From: DAOTTW01 sp034437615 | GTDB taxonomy: Bacteria > Chloroflexota > Anaerolineae > Aggregatilineales > Phototrophicaceae | NCBI GenBank assembly: GCA_034437615.1 | Contig: DAOTTW010000301.1 | Span: 1-28,166, forward strand | Reading direction: 5' to 3' | Length of the DNA stretch: 28,166 nt | In this document: piece after piece, positions 15,644-23,703 of the stretch | Numbering within the stretch: the first letter of the stretch is position 1 | How the letters are laid out: every line of letters starts with the position of its first letter | Position numbers and translations under genes: made by a program | Notes under the pieces: generated by a model | What the model saw: only the letters and a program-made list of their open reading frames with translations | Told to the model about the DNA's origin: nothing | The model's database searches: none

Positions 15644-18322
15644 ATGTTAGCAAGCATAACGGCGTCGCTGGAAAAACGGCTGCGCCTCTCGACGGAAGAT
15701 GTCGCCAGGTTCTGGCAGCGCTTGACGATTGCGCTGGCGACCCTGGCCTTCGTGTTGATTGCCAGCGTTACAGTCGCCTTCGACGATATTTTCGTCAGCC
15801 TCAACATCCTCAGCAATCTACAGGTCGGGGATGTGGCACCACAGGACATCGTGGCCCCACCCGCAGACCCCTTCATTAGCGAGATACTGACGCGAGACGA
15901 GCGCACACGCGCACGCGAAAGCATCCAGACCATTTTTGACCCACCGGACCCCAACATTGCACGCCAGCAGACGCAGCTTGCACAGCAAATCCTGGAGTTC
16001 ATCAACAACGTGCGCCGTAGCTCCTTCGACACCCTGGAGCAGAAAAAGCAAGACCTGGACAAGATCACAGCGCTGACGCTGAGCGAGCGCACCCGCGAGT
16101 CGATTATCAACCTCGATGAAGAGACCTGGAACCAGGTCGAGACGGAAATCACCAACGTCCTGCCCCGTATCATGCGCGAGTCGATCCGCACCAACCAATT
16201 GCAATTGGTGCGCGACCAACTCAGCAATCAGGTCAGCGTGCGCTTCAATACCCGTGAACGTGATGTCATCGTCGCCATTACCGAAGACCTCGTGCGCCCT
16301 AATACATTTGAAAACCCGGACGAAACCGCGTCCGCACGCACGGCAGCCGAAGCGCAGGTCGAGCCGATACGCCGTAGTTTTGTACGCGGCGAGACCATCG
16401 TCAACGAGGGTGAGCGCATCACCGCCACCGATTACGAAGCCCTGCAAGCCTTAGGGCTGCTGCGGTCAGCCGACCAGCGGCCACAGGAAATCGTGCAGGC
16501 GTTTCTGGCCGTTGTGCTCATGATTGTGCTGGTCGGCCTCTACCTAGCACGCTTCCAGACGAGCCTGCTTTACAACGAAACCCGCATGTTGTCCCTGATT
16601 GCAACGCTGTTTTTGATGACGCTGATCCTGGCACGCTTCCTCGGCGTCGAAGGCGACGTGTACGCCTTCCCGTTCGCGGCGCTGGCGTTGCTCTACGTCG
16701 CGATTTCCGGGCCACATATCGCTATCATCGGTTCATTGGGGCTGGCCTTGCTCGTCGGCCTGATGGCCAACAATTCGCTCGAGATTGCCGCCCTGGTCGC
16801 CTTCAGTGGGCTGGTAGCCGCGCTCTCGCTACGGCGTGCAGAACGCCTGAATACGTTTTTCGTCTCTGGCCTGCTGATCGGCCTGATTAACGCGGGCACT
16901 GTCGGCTTGTTTGGCATCACCTCACCCAGCTTTATCGCAGGCAACAGCGAAACCCTGCAACAATTGCTGCGTGCCTTGCTCAGCGGGACGTTGCTCGTGC
17001 CTGCAACCGCCATTACCGTCATGTATGTGGTTACGTGGCTGTTTAACCTGCCCACGACCCTCAAATTGCTGGATTTAAGCCAGCCCAACAAGCCCCTGCT
17101 ACAGCGCCTCTTGCGCGAAGCACCCGGTACCTATCAGCATTCGCTCATGGTCGGTAATCTGGCCAGCCAAGCCGCCAACGCCATCGGCGCGGATGCACAG
17201 CTTGTACAGGTGGCGGCGCTCTACCATGACATCGGCAAGATGAACAACCCGATTTACTTCGCGGAAAACCAGCAGAATATCGCCAACCCACACGATACGC
17301 TCAACGACCCCTACCGTAGCGCGGATATTATCATCAGCCACATTACAGAGGGCGACGAAATGGCGCGGCAATATCGCCTGCCAAACCGCATCCGCAATTT
17401 CATCCGCGAGCATCACGGCACGACGCAGGTCTTTGTCTTCTTCAAGCGTGCCATCGCCAATGCAGATGACGACGAAGCGGCCATTGACATCGAGGATTTC
17501 ACCTACCCAGGGCCACGACCCCGTACCCGCGAAACGGCCATCCTGATGTTAGCCGATAGCTGTGAATCGGCGGTACGCGCCAGCGCACCCGATAACAAGC
17601 AGGAAATCAGCAAGATTGTGCACAGCATCGTCAGCGGCAAACGCGACCAGGGTCAGCTAGATGATTCCGGCCTGACCCTGAACGATCTGCACCTGATCCA
17701 GCGCACCTTTGTCGAAATTTTGCAGGGCGTGTTCCATCCGCGTGTGAACTATCAGCAAGCCATCAAGAAAGGTGCTGTAGCAGGGGCCGCAGCCCGCGTC
17801 GCTGGCAAGCCCACGACCAAAGCCCCTACAGCGGGGGCAACCAGCAGCAAAACCGATGCGCCAGCCGACGAACGCACCAGCACGCCAGCCAACGGCAACA
17901 CGACCAATGGCAAGGTCAAACCGAAGAAGCAATCAGCAGAAACAACGGCTCCGGCGCTTGCTACAGCGCCATCTGCAAGACCAGCGACAAAAGCAAAAAG
18001 CGGCGACAACAATAACGACGAAAATAAAAACAGCAATGACAATGACGACGAAAACGAAAACAGCAATGACAACGACGACGAAAACAAAAACAGCAATGGC
18101 AATGACAGTGACGAAGCACCTTTGCCAGATGTGCCGCGCTTGCCCAGCGCCGACAAGCGCCGCGTGACCGGGACCTATAATCATTCACGCACGCCGGATA
18201 CGACCAACAGCAACGGCGCAAAAGCAGACGACAACGCAGAGGCGATGGACACGCATGAGCGTGATAAAGACACACCGACAGCCACCGATCAGGCACCTGA
18301 AGACCGGGCAGAGGACACGTGA
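15644..18322 (+). CDS. pgpH: 7TM-HD c-di-AMP phosphodiesterase, long acidic tail
   Basis: This is a membrane HD hydrolase of the PgpH type, which cleaves the second messenger c-di-AMP. The 892-residue protein has an N-terminal membrane helix (about 28-46), an extracytoplasmic 7TMR-HDED domain to about 280, and a bundle of seven hydrophobic helices to about 475. A cytoplasmic HD domain follows, with GTYQHSLMV (His499), YHDIGKMNNP (His528-Asp529), REHHG and ADSCESAVRA. After the HD domain ends near 715, a polar low-complexity tail of about 175 residues follows, including Asp/Asn/Glu-rich 10-residue repeats. That tail is much longer than in the family members I know. The stop overlaps the GTG of ybeY. 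The order pgpH-ybeY-dgkA matches Bacillus yqfF-yqfG-dgkA. Confidence 0.93.
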   Translation: MLASITASLEKRLRLSTEDVARFWQRLTIALATLAFVLIASVTVAFDDIFVSLNILSNLQVGDVAPQDIVAPPADPFISEILTRDERTRARESIQTIFDPPDPNIARQQTQLAQQILEFINNVRRSSFDTLEQKKQDLDKITALTLSERTRESIINLDEETWNQVETEITNVLPRIMRESIRTNQLQLVRDQLSNQVSVRFNTRERDVIVAITEDLVRPNTFENPDETASARTAAEAQVEPIRRSFVRGETIVNEGERITATDYEALQALGLLRSADQRPQEIVQAFLAVVLMIVLVGLYLARFQTSLLYNETRMLSLIATLFLMTLILARFLGVEGDVYAFPFAALALLYVAISGPHIAIIGSLGLALLVGLMANNSLEIAALVAFSGLVAALSLRRAERLNTFFVSGLLIGLINAGTVGLFGITSPSFIAGNSETLQQLLRALLSGTLLVPATAITVMYVVTWLFNLPTTLKLLDLSQPNKPLLQRLLREAPGTYQHSLMVGNLASQAANAIGADAQLVQVAALYHDIGKMNNPIYFAENQQNIANPHDTLNDPYRSADIIISHITEGDEMARQYRLPNRIRNFIREHHGTTQVFVFFKRAIANADDDEAAIDIEDFTYPGPRPRTRETAILMLADSCESAVRASAPDNKQEISKIVHSIVSGKRDQGQLDDSGLTLNDLHLIQRTFVEILQGVFHPRVNYQQAIKKGAVAGAAARVAGKPTTKAPTAGATSSKTDAPADERTSTPANGNTTNGKVKPKKQSAETTAPALATAPSARPATKAKSGDNNNDENKNSNDNDDENENSNDNDDENKNSNGNDSDEAPLPDVPRLPSADKRRVTGTYNHSRTPDTTNSNGAKADDNAEAMDTHERDKDTPTATDQAPEDRAEDT
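18008..18097 (+). repeat. 30-base tandem repeat in the pgpH tail
   Basis: Three 30-base units (18008-18037, 18038-18067, 18068-18097) each encode a variant of DNDDENKNSN. The unit keeps frame, so copy number can vary without breaking the protein or the overlapping ybeY start downstream. Confidence 0.85.
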
Positions 18323-18840
18323 GTTACGTGAGTTACACGATCAATGTGCAAAACCAGCACCCAACAAGCTACAGCGTAACGGCCAACCGCTTACGGCAAG
18401 CCGCAAACGCAGCGCTAACACAGCAGCAGGTCGCCCCGAATGCGGCGCTCAGCATCGTAATCACATCAGATGAGGCCGTGCAGCAGCTTAATCAGCAACA
18501 TCGGGGCATTGATGCGCCGACAGATGTGCTGTCCTTCCCTGCGCAGCCGCTGCCAACAGCACTGGCAGCGTTTACGGATACAGATACCAACTACCTCGGT
18601 GATCTGCTGCTTGCCTATCCATACGCCACAGCACAAGCCCGACGTGAAGGCCATGACCCGCATGATAGCTTTGCCCTCTTGGTCGTGCATGGCGTGTTGC
18701 ATCTGCTGGGCTATGACCACAACACCCCTGCACACAAAGCCGACATGTGGGCGCAACAAGCCGCGATTTTGCGCGAACTCGGCATTGATACGGGCATCGT
18801 CCCCGCCCTGGAAAGCAGCACACACCATGACGAAACCTGA
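18319..18840 (+). CDS. ybeY: Endoribonuclease YbeY, rRNA maturation
   Basis: This is a zinc-dependent single-strand RNase involved in 16S rRNA 3' end maturation and ribosome quality control. The 173-residue protein has the diagnostic motif HGVLHLLGYDH (His124, His128, His134), preceded by APTDVLSFP and YLGDLLL. The first GTG at 18319 overlaps the pgpH TGA (GTGA), the usual sign of translational coupling. A second in-frame GTG at 18328 is possible, because GAGG at 18311-18314 sits close to the first. Compared with relatives it has a slightly polar C-terminal extension (TGIVPALESSTHHDET). It overlaps dgkA by 14 bases. Confidence 0.93.
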   Translation: MSYVSYTINVQNQHPTSYSVTANRLRQAANAALTQQQVAPNAALSIVITSDEAVQQLNQQHRGIDAPTDVLSFPAQPLPTALAAFTDTDTNYLGDLLLAYPYATAQARREGHDPHDSFALLVVHGVLHLLGYDHNTPAHKADMWAQQAAILRELGIDTGIVPALESSTHHDET

Positions 18841-19282
18841 GCGTGACCGCCCAACCTTCTTCGATGAAGTCACCAGCACCGCCAAAATCGACCCACGCAA
18901 CTATGCCGCCAAGACCAGCCCGAATCGCATTGCCAGCTTCAGCTATGCGCTGGCGGGCTGGCTGTATATGCTGCGCTGGCAGAAGAACACGCGCATTATG
19001 GCCCTCGCCACGATAGCCGTAGGGGTCATGGGCTTCTGGTTGCGCATCAGCAACGTAGAATGGGCGCTGCTGGTGCTGATTATCACGGTGGTATGGCTGA
19101 CGGAATTCCTGAATGCAGGCATCGAAGCCGCGATTGACGTTGCATCGCCGGATATTCACCCGATGGCGAAGGTCGGCAAGGACGTAGCATCGGCGGCGGT
19201 CCTCCTGGGGGCTGTCGCTGCCCTGGTGATCGGCCTGCTGATTCTAGGGCCACCACTATTGCAGCGTCTTGGTTTAGCCTGA
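18827..19282 (+). CDS. dgkA: DgkA-type lipid kinase (undecaprenol/diacylglycerol kinase)
   Basis: This is a small integral-membrane kinase. In Gram-positive-like bacteria the family phosphorylates undecaprenol to recycle the wall lipid carrier; in Proteobacteria it acts on diacylglycerol. The 151-residue protein has three membrane helices (about 57-72, 78-97 and 121-141). The catalytic segment is WLTEFLNAGIEAAIDVASP (Glu93, Asn96, Glu100), followed by HPMAKVGKDVASAAVLL. A polar N-terminal extension of about 35 residues precedes the amphipathic surface helix. I chose the ATG at 18827, with GGAAAG 11 bases upstream. It overlaps the ybeY end by 14 bases, so the two are coupled. Substrate preference for undecaprenol is inferred from context. 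Confidence 0.9.
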   Translation: MTKPERDRPTFFDEVTSTAKIDPRNYAAKTSPNRIASFSYALAGWLYMLRWQKNTRIMALATIAVGVMGFWLRISNVEWALLVLIITVVWLTEFLNAGIEAAIDVASPDIHPMAKVGKDVASAAVLLGAVAALVIGLLILGPPLLQRLGLA

Positions 19283-19309
19283 ATGCCCAAACACACCGGC
19301 TAACCCTGT

Positions 19310-19338
19310 GTTACAACCCGCGCAATTTGGGCTATAAT
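19310..19338 (+). promoter_or_regulatory. Promoter of the gene at 19374
   Basis: A perfect TATAAT (19333-19338) is preceded, 17 bases away, by GTTACA (19310-19315). Transcription from about 19345 would nearly coincide with an ATG at 19347, so the ATG at 19374 is the better start. A short AACACA...TGTGTT stem (19290-19312) overlaps the -35 box and could help end the dgkA transcript. Confidence 0.6.
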
Positions 19339-19373
19339 CAGGCGCGATGGCCGTTAAGGGGGTTACGATCACC

Positions 19374-20582
19374 ATGAGCGATAATGTGAACGATCAAGAG
19401 CCAAGCGAAATTCGCAGTTCACAACACAACCGCGCCCGTCAACGCATGGAGGCACGCCGCAAACGGCGTCAGGCCCGCGATACGATGGCGCGGCGTGTGC
19501 AACAGGTGCAAAACAGCAGCGACAGGCGACCCATGCAGGTGCCGCCCATCCTGCAAAACCTGGCACGTGTGCGCATCCCCGGTGGTCGCTGGCTGCTGCT
19601 GATCCCGCTCAGTGTGGTATTGCTGGCCGGGGTGGTTATCGCCATCGGTTCGTTGAATCCGCGTGAACGCATCGAAACGGTGAACGGTATCTGGCTTAAC
19701 CGTGATTGGACCTACAACACCCGCGCCGACGTCGAACTCATCCAGCTATCCAGCAATCTACGCACGCATAACATCCACATGGTATACGCCTATGTAAGTT
19801 CGCTTAAAGAGGATTACACCTGGTCCGGCGACCCACAGCAGTTGAACCGCTACAGCGAAATTGAATCAGACGTGCGCTTATTCGTGCAGCGCTTGCGGCA
19901 GGTGCACGAACAGGGTGACATCTTCGCCTGGGTTGAGGTCCGCGCTGATACACCCGCAGGCTATCGCCTGGATGATCCACTGCTGCACAATACCGTCGCA
20001 GAATTTAGCCGCAACACCATCGAGAACTTAGGCTATGATGGCGTCTTTCTGGATGTCAAACCCGTTTTCACCGACAATGAGGATTATCTGACGTTGTTGC
20101 GTGTGGTGCGCGCCGCGTTAGGCGTCAATACGCCCATAGCCGTCTCCGTACCGCCCGATTTTACACCCACAAACGCCGAACTGACCGTTCCGATACAAAT
20201 CGCACCCGATACCGTGTGGAGCGACGAATACAAGCAGCGCGTAGCCCTGCAAGCGGATCAGGTCATCATCACAGCCTACAACAGCCATCGCAGCGACCCC
20301 ACAGACTATGCCAATTGGGTCGCCTATCAGCTCAGCAGCTACGCCGCAGCCCTCAGCGAGATCGACACAGGCAGCCAGGTCTTTTTGAGCCTGCCGGATT
20401 ATAGCGACAACCCACCCGCGCATCTGGCCATCGTCGAAAACGTCGATACGGCGCTGGATGGCGTGCTACGTGCGCGTGAAGCGCTTGGTGATAACGTGCT
20501 GCTGGATGGCCTCGCGCTCTTCAGCGATGGCGACATCAGCGAGCAGACATGGCGCACCTTCCGCGAACGCTGGGTTCGATAA
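19374..20582 (+). CDS. Type II membrane protein with TIM-barrel hydrolase-like domain
   Basis: This encodes 402 residues. A highly basic cytoplasmic N-terminus (about 20-45, ARQRMEARRKRRQA) is followed by one membrane helix (72-94) and an external domain of about 300 residues. The domain reads like a glycoside-hydrolase-type barrel: NGIWLNRDW, IHMVYAYVSS, FAWVEVRAD, LGYDGVFLDVKPVF, TPIAVSVPPDF, DQVIITAYNSH and LLDGLALFSDGD. The DGVFLD strand recalls GH18 and related putative glycosidases, but a complete catalytic signature is not evident, so activity is uncertain. I chose the ATG at 19374 for the AAGGGGG 11 bases upstream. Its basic N-terminal motif closely resembles that of the L,D-transpeptidase at 25626-27404. 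The aminotransferase gene follows after 32 bases. Confidence 0.8.
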   Translation: MSDNVNDQEPSEIRSSQHNRARQRMEARRKRRQARDTMARRVQQVQNSSDRRPMQVPPILQNLARVRIPGGRWLLLIPLSVVLLAGVVIAIGSLNPRERIETVNGIWLNRDWTYNTRADVELIQLSSNLRTHNIHMVYAYVSSLKEDYTWSGDPQQLNRYSEIESDVRLFVQRLRQVHEQGDIFAWVEVRADTPAGYRLDDPLLHNTVAEFSRNTIENLGYDGVFLDVKPVFTDNEDYLTLLRVVRAALGVNTPIAVSVPPDFTPTNAELTVPIQIAPDTVWSDEYKQRVALQADQVIITAYNSHRSDPTDYANWVAYQLSSYAAALSEIDTGSQVFLSLPDYSDNPPAHLAIVENVDTALDGVLRAREALGDNVLLDGLALFSDGDISEQTWRTFRERWVR

Positions 20583-20614
20583 GCCACACATCAAAAGACA
20601 TCGGAGCAAACCTC

Positions 20615-21439
20615 ATGCCAGCCCTAACCCGCATCCTGACGCCACATGGCCTACAGCCTGCCGCGTATCAGGCCGACAGCCTGACCGACGCCGCACAATA
20701 CGAGCCAGACGACGGCATTTACACAGTCACAAACACGTATAACACCACGCAGGTGCTCAAGCTCGACGCCCATTTAAACCGCCTGGAGGACTCCGCACGG
20801 CGCGAAAATATCCCCCTACAATTGGACCGCCCGCGCTTGCGTGCCGCCCTGCGCCAACTCATCACAGAGGCCGATTTTGGCGATGTACGCTTCCGTGTGA
20901 CAGTCGGGCGCGACCAACCGCAACACTTCATCCTGACCCTGGAACCGTTCACGCCCCCCACAGCGCGGATGATAGCCGAAGGTGTGCGCTGCCAGACGGT
21001 CCCGAATAGCGCACGTAAAAACGCCGCCGCCAAAACAACCGATTGGATGCACGAGCGCGACAAGCTGGCTAAACCAGCAGGCATCTATGAGCTATTCCTA
21101 CGTGATGCCGACGATTACGTACTGGAGGGGCTAGGCAGCAATTTTTACGCGATCCTGAACGGTGAACTGCGCACGGCTGGCGCAGGCGTGCTGCCCGGCA
21201 TCGCACAGCAAATCGTGTTTGAGGTCGCACCGGGCATCGTGCCCCTGCGCCGCGAAGCCCTGCCTTATTCACAGCTTACACAGGCCAGCGAAGCGTTTAT
21301 GACCAGCAGCAGTCGCGGCATCGTACCCATCAGCGAGATCGACGGGCAGGCAATTGGCGCTGGCAAACCTGGCCCACTGACCCGCAGGCTGCGCGAAGCG
21401 TATCTGGCGTGGATGAATAGTCATCTGGAAGAGCTATAG
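20615..21439 (+). CDS. Class-IV PLP aminotransferase or aminodeoxychorismate lyase
   Basis: This is a fold-type IV pyridoxal-phosphate enzyme. The group covers branched-chain and D-amino acid aminotransferases and 4-amino-4-deoxychorismate lyase (PabC). The 274-residue protein has the PLP lysine in NAAAKTTDW (Lys140), the phosphate-side motif LEGLGSNFYAI (Glu171, Ser175-Asn176), GVLPGIAQQIV and EAFMTSSSRGIVPI. An early LKLDAHLNRLEDSA segment matches the family N-terminal domain. I chose the ATG at 20615 because GGAG lies eight bases upstream and the longer reading overlaps the preceding gene. The size is typical. Substrate cannot be set from sequence, and no folate or branched-chain genes are nearby to help. 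Confidence 0.88.
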   Translation: MPALTRILTPHGLQPAAYQADSLTDAAQYEPDDGIYTVTNTYNTTQVLKLDAHLNRLEDSARRENIPLQLDRPRLRAALRQLITEADFGDVRFRVTVGRDQPQHFILTLEPFTPPTARMIAEGVRCQTVPNSARKNAAAKTTDWMHERDKLAKPAGIYELFLRDADDYVLEGLGSNFYAILNGELRTAGAGVLPGIAQQIVFEVAPGIVPLRREALPYSQLTQASEAFMTSSSRGIVPISEIDGQAIGAGKPGPLTRRLREAYLAWMNSHLEEL

Positions 21440-21441
21440 CC

Positions 21442-21834
21442 ATGAATACAATCAACACGCTCAATAACCTGTGGAAGCTGGTCAACGCGGCCTCGTCCGT
21501 CCGCGATATAGCGCAGCAGAACAAGACCTATCAATTTGCCGTGCAGCCAGGTAGCGCCCTGTATTTGCACCTCGCAGGCGTTGACCTGCACATTACGCGC
21601 TGGCCGCACCCCCTGATGCGCGTGCAGACGCTGCTACAAGCCGGTTTTGGCTGGCGCATCGCCACCGAACAAGATGCAGCCGGGGTTTACATTGTTGCGA
21701 TGCGGCGCAATGTCGTCGGCGCGATGACGAAAGGCCGCTTTGAGGTCAGCTTGCCGCATGGCGCACAGGTCATGATGAAGCTCGAACGCTGCGACCTGCA
21801 TTTGCAGGATGTCAGCGGTACACATGAATTATGA
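21442..21834 (+). CDS. Hypothetical beta-rich protein (DUF4097-like pattern)
   Basis: This encodes 130 residues, starting 2 bases after the aminotransferase stop and so in the same transcript. The first 25 residues look helical and the rest is made of short strands. The ending VSLPHGAQVMMKLERCDLHLQDVSGTHEL resembles the repeating strand pattern of DUF4097-type putative adhesin domains, but only one short segment fits. There is no signal peptide or membrane helix, so it should be cytoplasmic. A ribosome site is GAAGAG (21428-21433), eight bases before the ATG. I would not assign a function. Confidence 0.65.
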   Translation: MNTINTLNNLWKLVNAASSVRDIAQQNKTYQFAVQPGSALYLHLAGVDLHITRWPHPLMRVQTLLQAGFGWRIATEQDAAGVYIVAMRRNVVGAMTKGRFEVSLPHGAQVMMKLERCDLHLQDVSGTHEL

Positions 21835-21848
21835 CAATACAATCCACA

Positions 21849-21879
21849 AAATCAACTGATGGATAAACGAAATCAACTG
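21849..21879 (+). promoter_or_regulatory. Candidate operator: direct repeats with 21-base period
   Basis: AAATCAACTG occurs at 21849-21858 and again at 21870-21879, exactly 21 bases (two helical turns) apart. It lies in a markedly AT-rich 109-base region that separates the small beta-rich protein gene from the decarboxylase gene. Two same-face half-sites suit a regulator binding as tandem protomers. A weak CTGTGA/CATACT promoter (21877-21906) would overlap the second repeat. Confidence 0.45.
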
Positions 21880-21943
21880 TGAGACTAATTTGTTATTTTT
21901 CATACTAAATACAAAACAGCAAAATTCAAATAGGTAAAGCTTG

Positions 21944-23305
21944 ATGACATTAGACCAAAACAGCTTAAAGCTATTACAAGACGCACTCGATACCTTGAAT
22001 ACAGCTTTTGCAGACATGCCCGCTTATCAGCCAGACGTTGATCTGGACGCCCTGCGCCCCATACTGCTGCAAGCCGCTGAGAAAATGCAGGATAATTACC
22101 CCTATCCGCACCCGCTATACGCCGGCCAGATGCTCAAACCACCGCACCCGATAGCGCGGCTTGCTTACATGCTGGCCCTATATATCAACCCGAATAATCA
22201 CGCGCTGGACGGTGGCCGTGCCAGTTCCGCAATGGAAAAAGCAGCCGTTGCAGAAATTGCCGCGATGTTCGGCTGGGAAACCCACCTCGGCCATCTGACG
22301 GGCGGCGGCACCATGGCCAACCTGGAGGCGCTGTACATCGCCGGACAACTGGCACCAGGCAAGATCATCGTCGGCTCCGAGCAAGCGCATTACACACACA
22401 GCCGCATCTCTAACGTGCTGCAATTGCCCTATGCCGCCATCCCCACTGATGCGCAGGCCCGCATGGATTTAGACGCCCTGGAAAAGCATTTGCAGGGCGG
22501 TGACATCGGCACAGTGGTCGTTACGCTGGGCACAACGGCTACGGGGTCCGTTGATCCACTGCCCGAAATTCTGGCGCTGCGTGAGCAATACAACTTTCGG
22601 GTGCACGTTGACGCGGCCTATGGCGGTTACTTCACACTGGCGGACAATTTAGCCGCCGAAGCGCGTGCCGCCTTTGACGCCATCACCGCAGCCGATTCGA
22701 TTTGCATTGATCCACACAAACACGGCTTGCAACCTTACGGCTGTGGCTGCGTGCTCTTTAAAGACCCCGCTATAGGGCGCTATTACCAGCACGATTCACC
22801 CTACACCTATTTCACATCGGATGACCTGCATCTGGGTGAAATCAGCTTGGAATGCTCACGCGCCGGTGCCTCGGCGGTGGGGCTGTGGGCCACACAAAAG
22901 CTGCTGCCCCTGACGCCAGGCAGCCCCTTCGCAGCGGATATGAGCAAGACGCACGGGGCAGCGCTGGTGTTGGCCGATAAACTGGCACAGGATACGCGCT
23001 TCATCGTGCCCTTCATGCCACAACTGGATATTGTCGTGTGGGCCATCCGCGCTGATAGCCGTGAGCAGATGTCCGCATTGGCGCAGGCCGTTTTTGATCG
23101 GGCCGCCGCACAACATCTACATCTGGCCTTAGCGAATTTACCCGCGCACCTGTTTGGCGATCAACTGCCAGAAACACAAAGCGCAGACGAGACGGTTGTC
23201 TGCCTGCGCTCTGTGCTGATGAAGCCCGAACACGCCGATTGGGTCGCGCTGATCTGGTCGATTATCGACAAGGTTACCGACGCCGCAATCGAAGCCGCTC
23301 CGTAG
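21944..23305 (+). CDS. Group II PLP-dependent amino acid decarboxylase
   Basis: This is a pyridoxal-phosphate decarboxylase of the glutamate/aromatic/tyrosine family (Pfam pyridoxal_deC). The 453-residue protein has the N-terminal HPLYAGQMLKPPHP motif and LTGGGTMANLEAL (around 118-130). The ring-stacking histidine is in SEQAHYTH (His149), and PLP nitrogen contact is at HVDAAYGG (Asp223). The Schiff-base lysine is in IDPHKHG (Lys259), followed by GCGCVLFKD. The ECSRAG...GLWA segment is typical. The start is the ATG at 21944 rather than the adjacent TTG, with AGGT eight bases upstream. Its own AT-rich control region separates it from the preceding genes. The substrate (glutamate, aspartate or an aromatic amino acid) cannot be settled here. 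No antiporter gene is adjacent. Confidence 0.9.
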   Translation: MTLDQNSLKLLQDALDTLNTAFADMPAYQPDVDLDALRPILLQAAEKMQDNYPYPHPLYAGQMLKPPHPIARLAYMLALYINPNNHALDGGRASSAMEKAAVAEIAAMFGWETHLGHLTGGGTMANLEALYIAGQLAPGKIIVGSEQAHYTHSRISNVLQLPYAAIPTDAQARMDLDALEKHLQGGDIGTVVVTLGTTATGSVDPLPEILALREQYNFRVHVDAAYGGYFTLADNLAAEARAAFDAITAADSICIDPHKHGLQPYGCGCVLFKDPAIGRYYQHDSPYTYFTSDDLHLGEISLECSRAGASAVGLWATQKLLPLTPGSPFAADMSKTHGAALVLADKLAQDTRFIVPFMPQLDIVVWAIRADSREQMSALAQAVFDRAAAQHLHLALANLPAHLFGDQLPETQSADETVVCLRSVLMKPEHADWVALIWSIIDKVTDAAIEAAP

Positions 23306-23362
23306 GCACGCACTTCTATAAAAATGGGTGTTCACTCAACAAAGTCTCTGGGTTTGGTTAGG

Positions 23363-23445
23363 TGGGGCAGGTGGGATTCGAACCCACACGTCCTTGCGAA
23401 CGGGAGTTTTTAAGACTCCTGTGTCTGCCATTCCACCACTGCCCC
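23363..23445 (-). tRNA. tRNA-Leu (anticodon UAA)
   Basis: On the minus strand the 5' acceptor GGGGCAG pairs with CTGCCCC. The D arm is GTG-GAATGGCAGA-CAC. The anticodon stem GGAGT/ACTCC encloses CTTAAAA with anticodon TAA, and an extended variable arm of about 15 bases (CGT...ACG stem) marks a class II tRNA. The T arm is GTGGG-TTCGAAT-CCCAC. The discriminator base is A. CCA is not encoded (CCT follows), so it must be added after transcription. It reads UUA codons, and UUG by wobble. Confidence 0.97.
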
Positions 23446-23462
23446 ACATATCGTTGCTTGAT

Positions 23463-23490
23463 ATTGTACTGTGCCAAGCCCGCTTGTCAA
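23463..23490 (-). promoter_or_regulatory. Promoter of tRNA-Leu
   Basis: On the minus strand a perfect TTGACA (23485-23490) is followed after 16 bases by TACAAT (23463-23468). The predicted start lies about ten bases before the mature tRNA 5' end. Confidence 0.8.
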
Positions 23491-23657
23491 TCGCACAAAT
23501 GGCGTGTGGCGCTAACTGGGGGCGCTGTCAGCCGCTGTAACGATCAGCGATTTTCACCGTCCATGTTTTCTCGTTGTGCTACTCATGACAAAGCCGTGAG
23601 CACAAATCCGTCAGAAAATCAAAGGGTACTTAACTAGCCCCACTGCGCCAGCACCGT

Positions 23658-23663
23658 TATAAT
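23658..23663 (+). promoter_or_regulatory. -10 box of the LysM lipoprotein gene
   Basis: A perfect TATAAT lies 40 bases before the ATG at 23704. I see no good -35 hexamer at 16-18 bases, so it may be weak or activator-dependent. Confidence 0.5.
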
Positions 23664-23703
23664 GAAAGGGTGTTTACTTTGTTCGATCACAGAAGAGGCT
23701 GAT

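Noticed and set aside
23306..23362. Intrinsic terminator after the decarboxylase gene or the tRNA
   Set aside because: An A/T run is present at about 23319-23324, but I could find no stable stem next to it on either strand.
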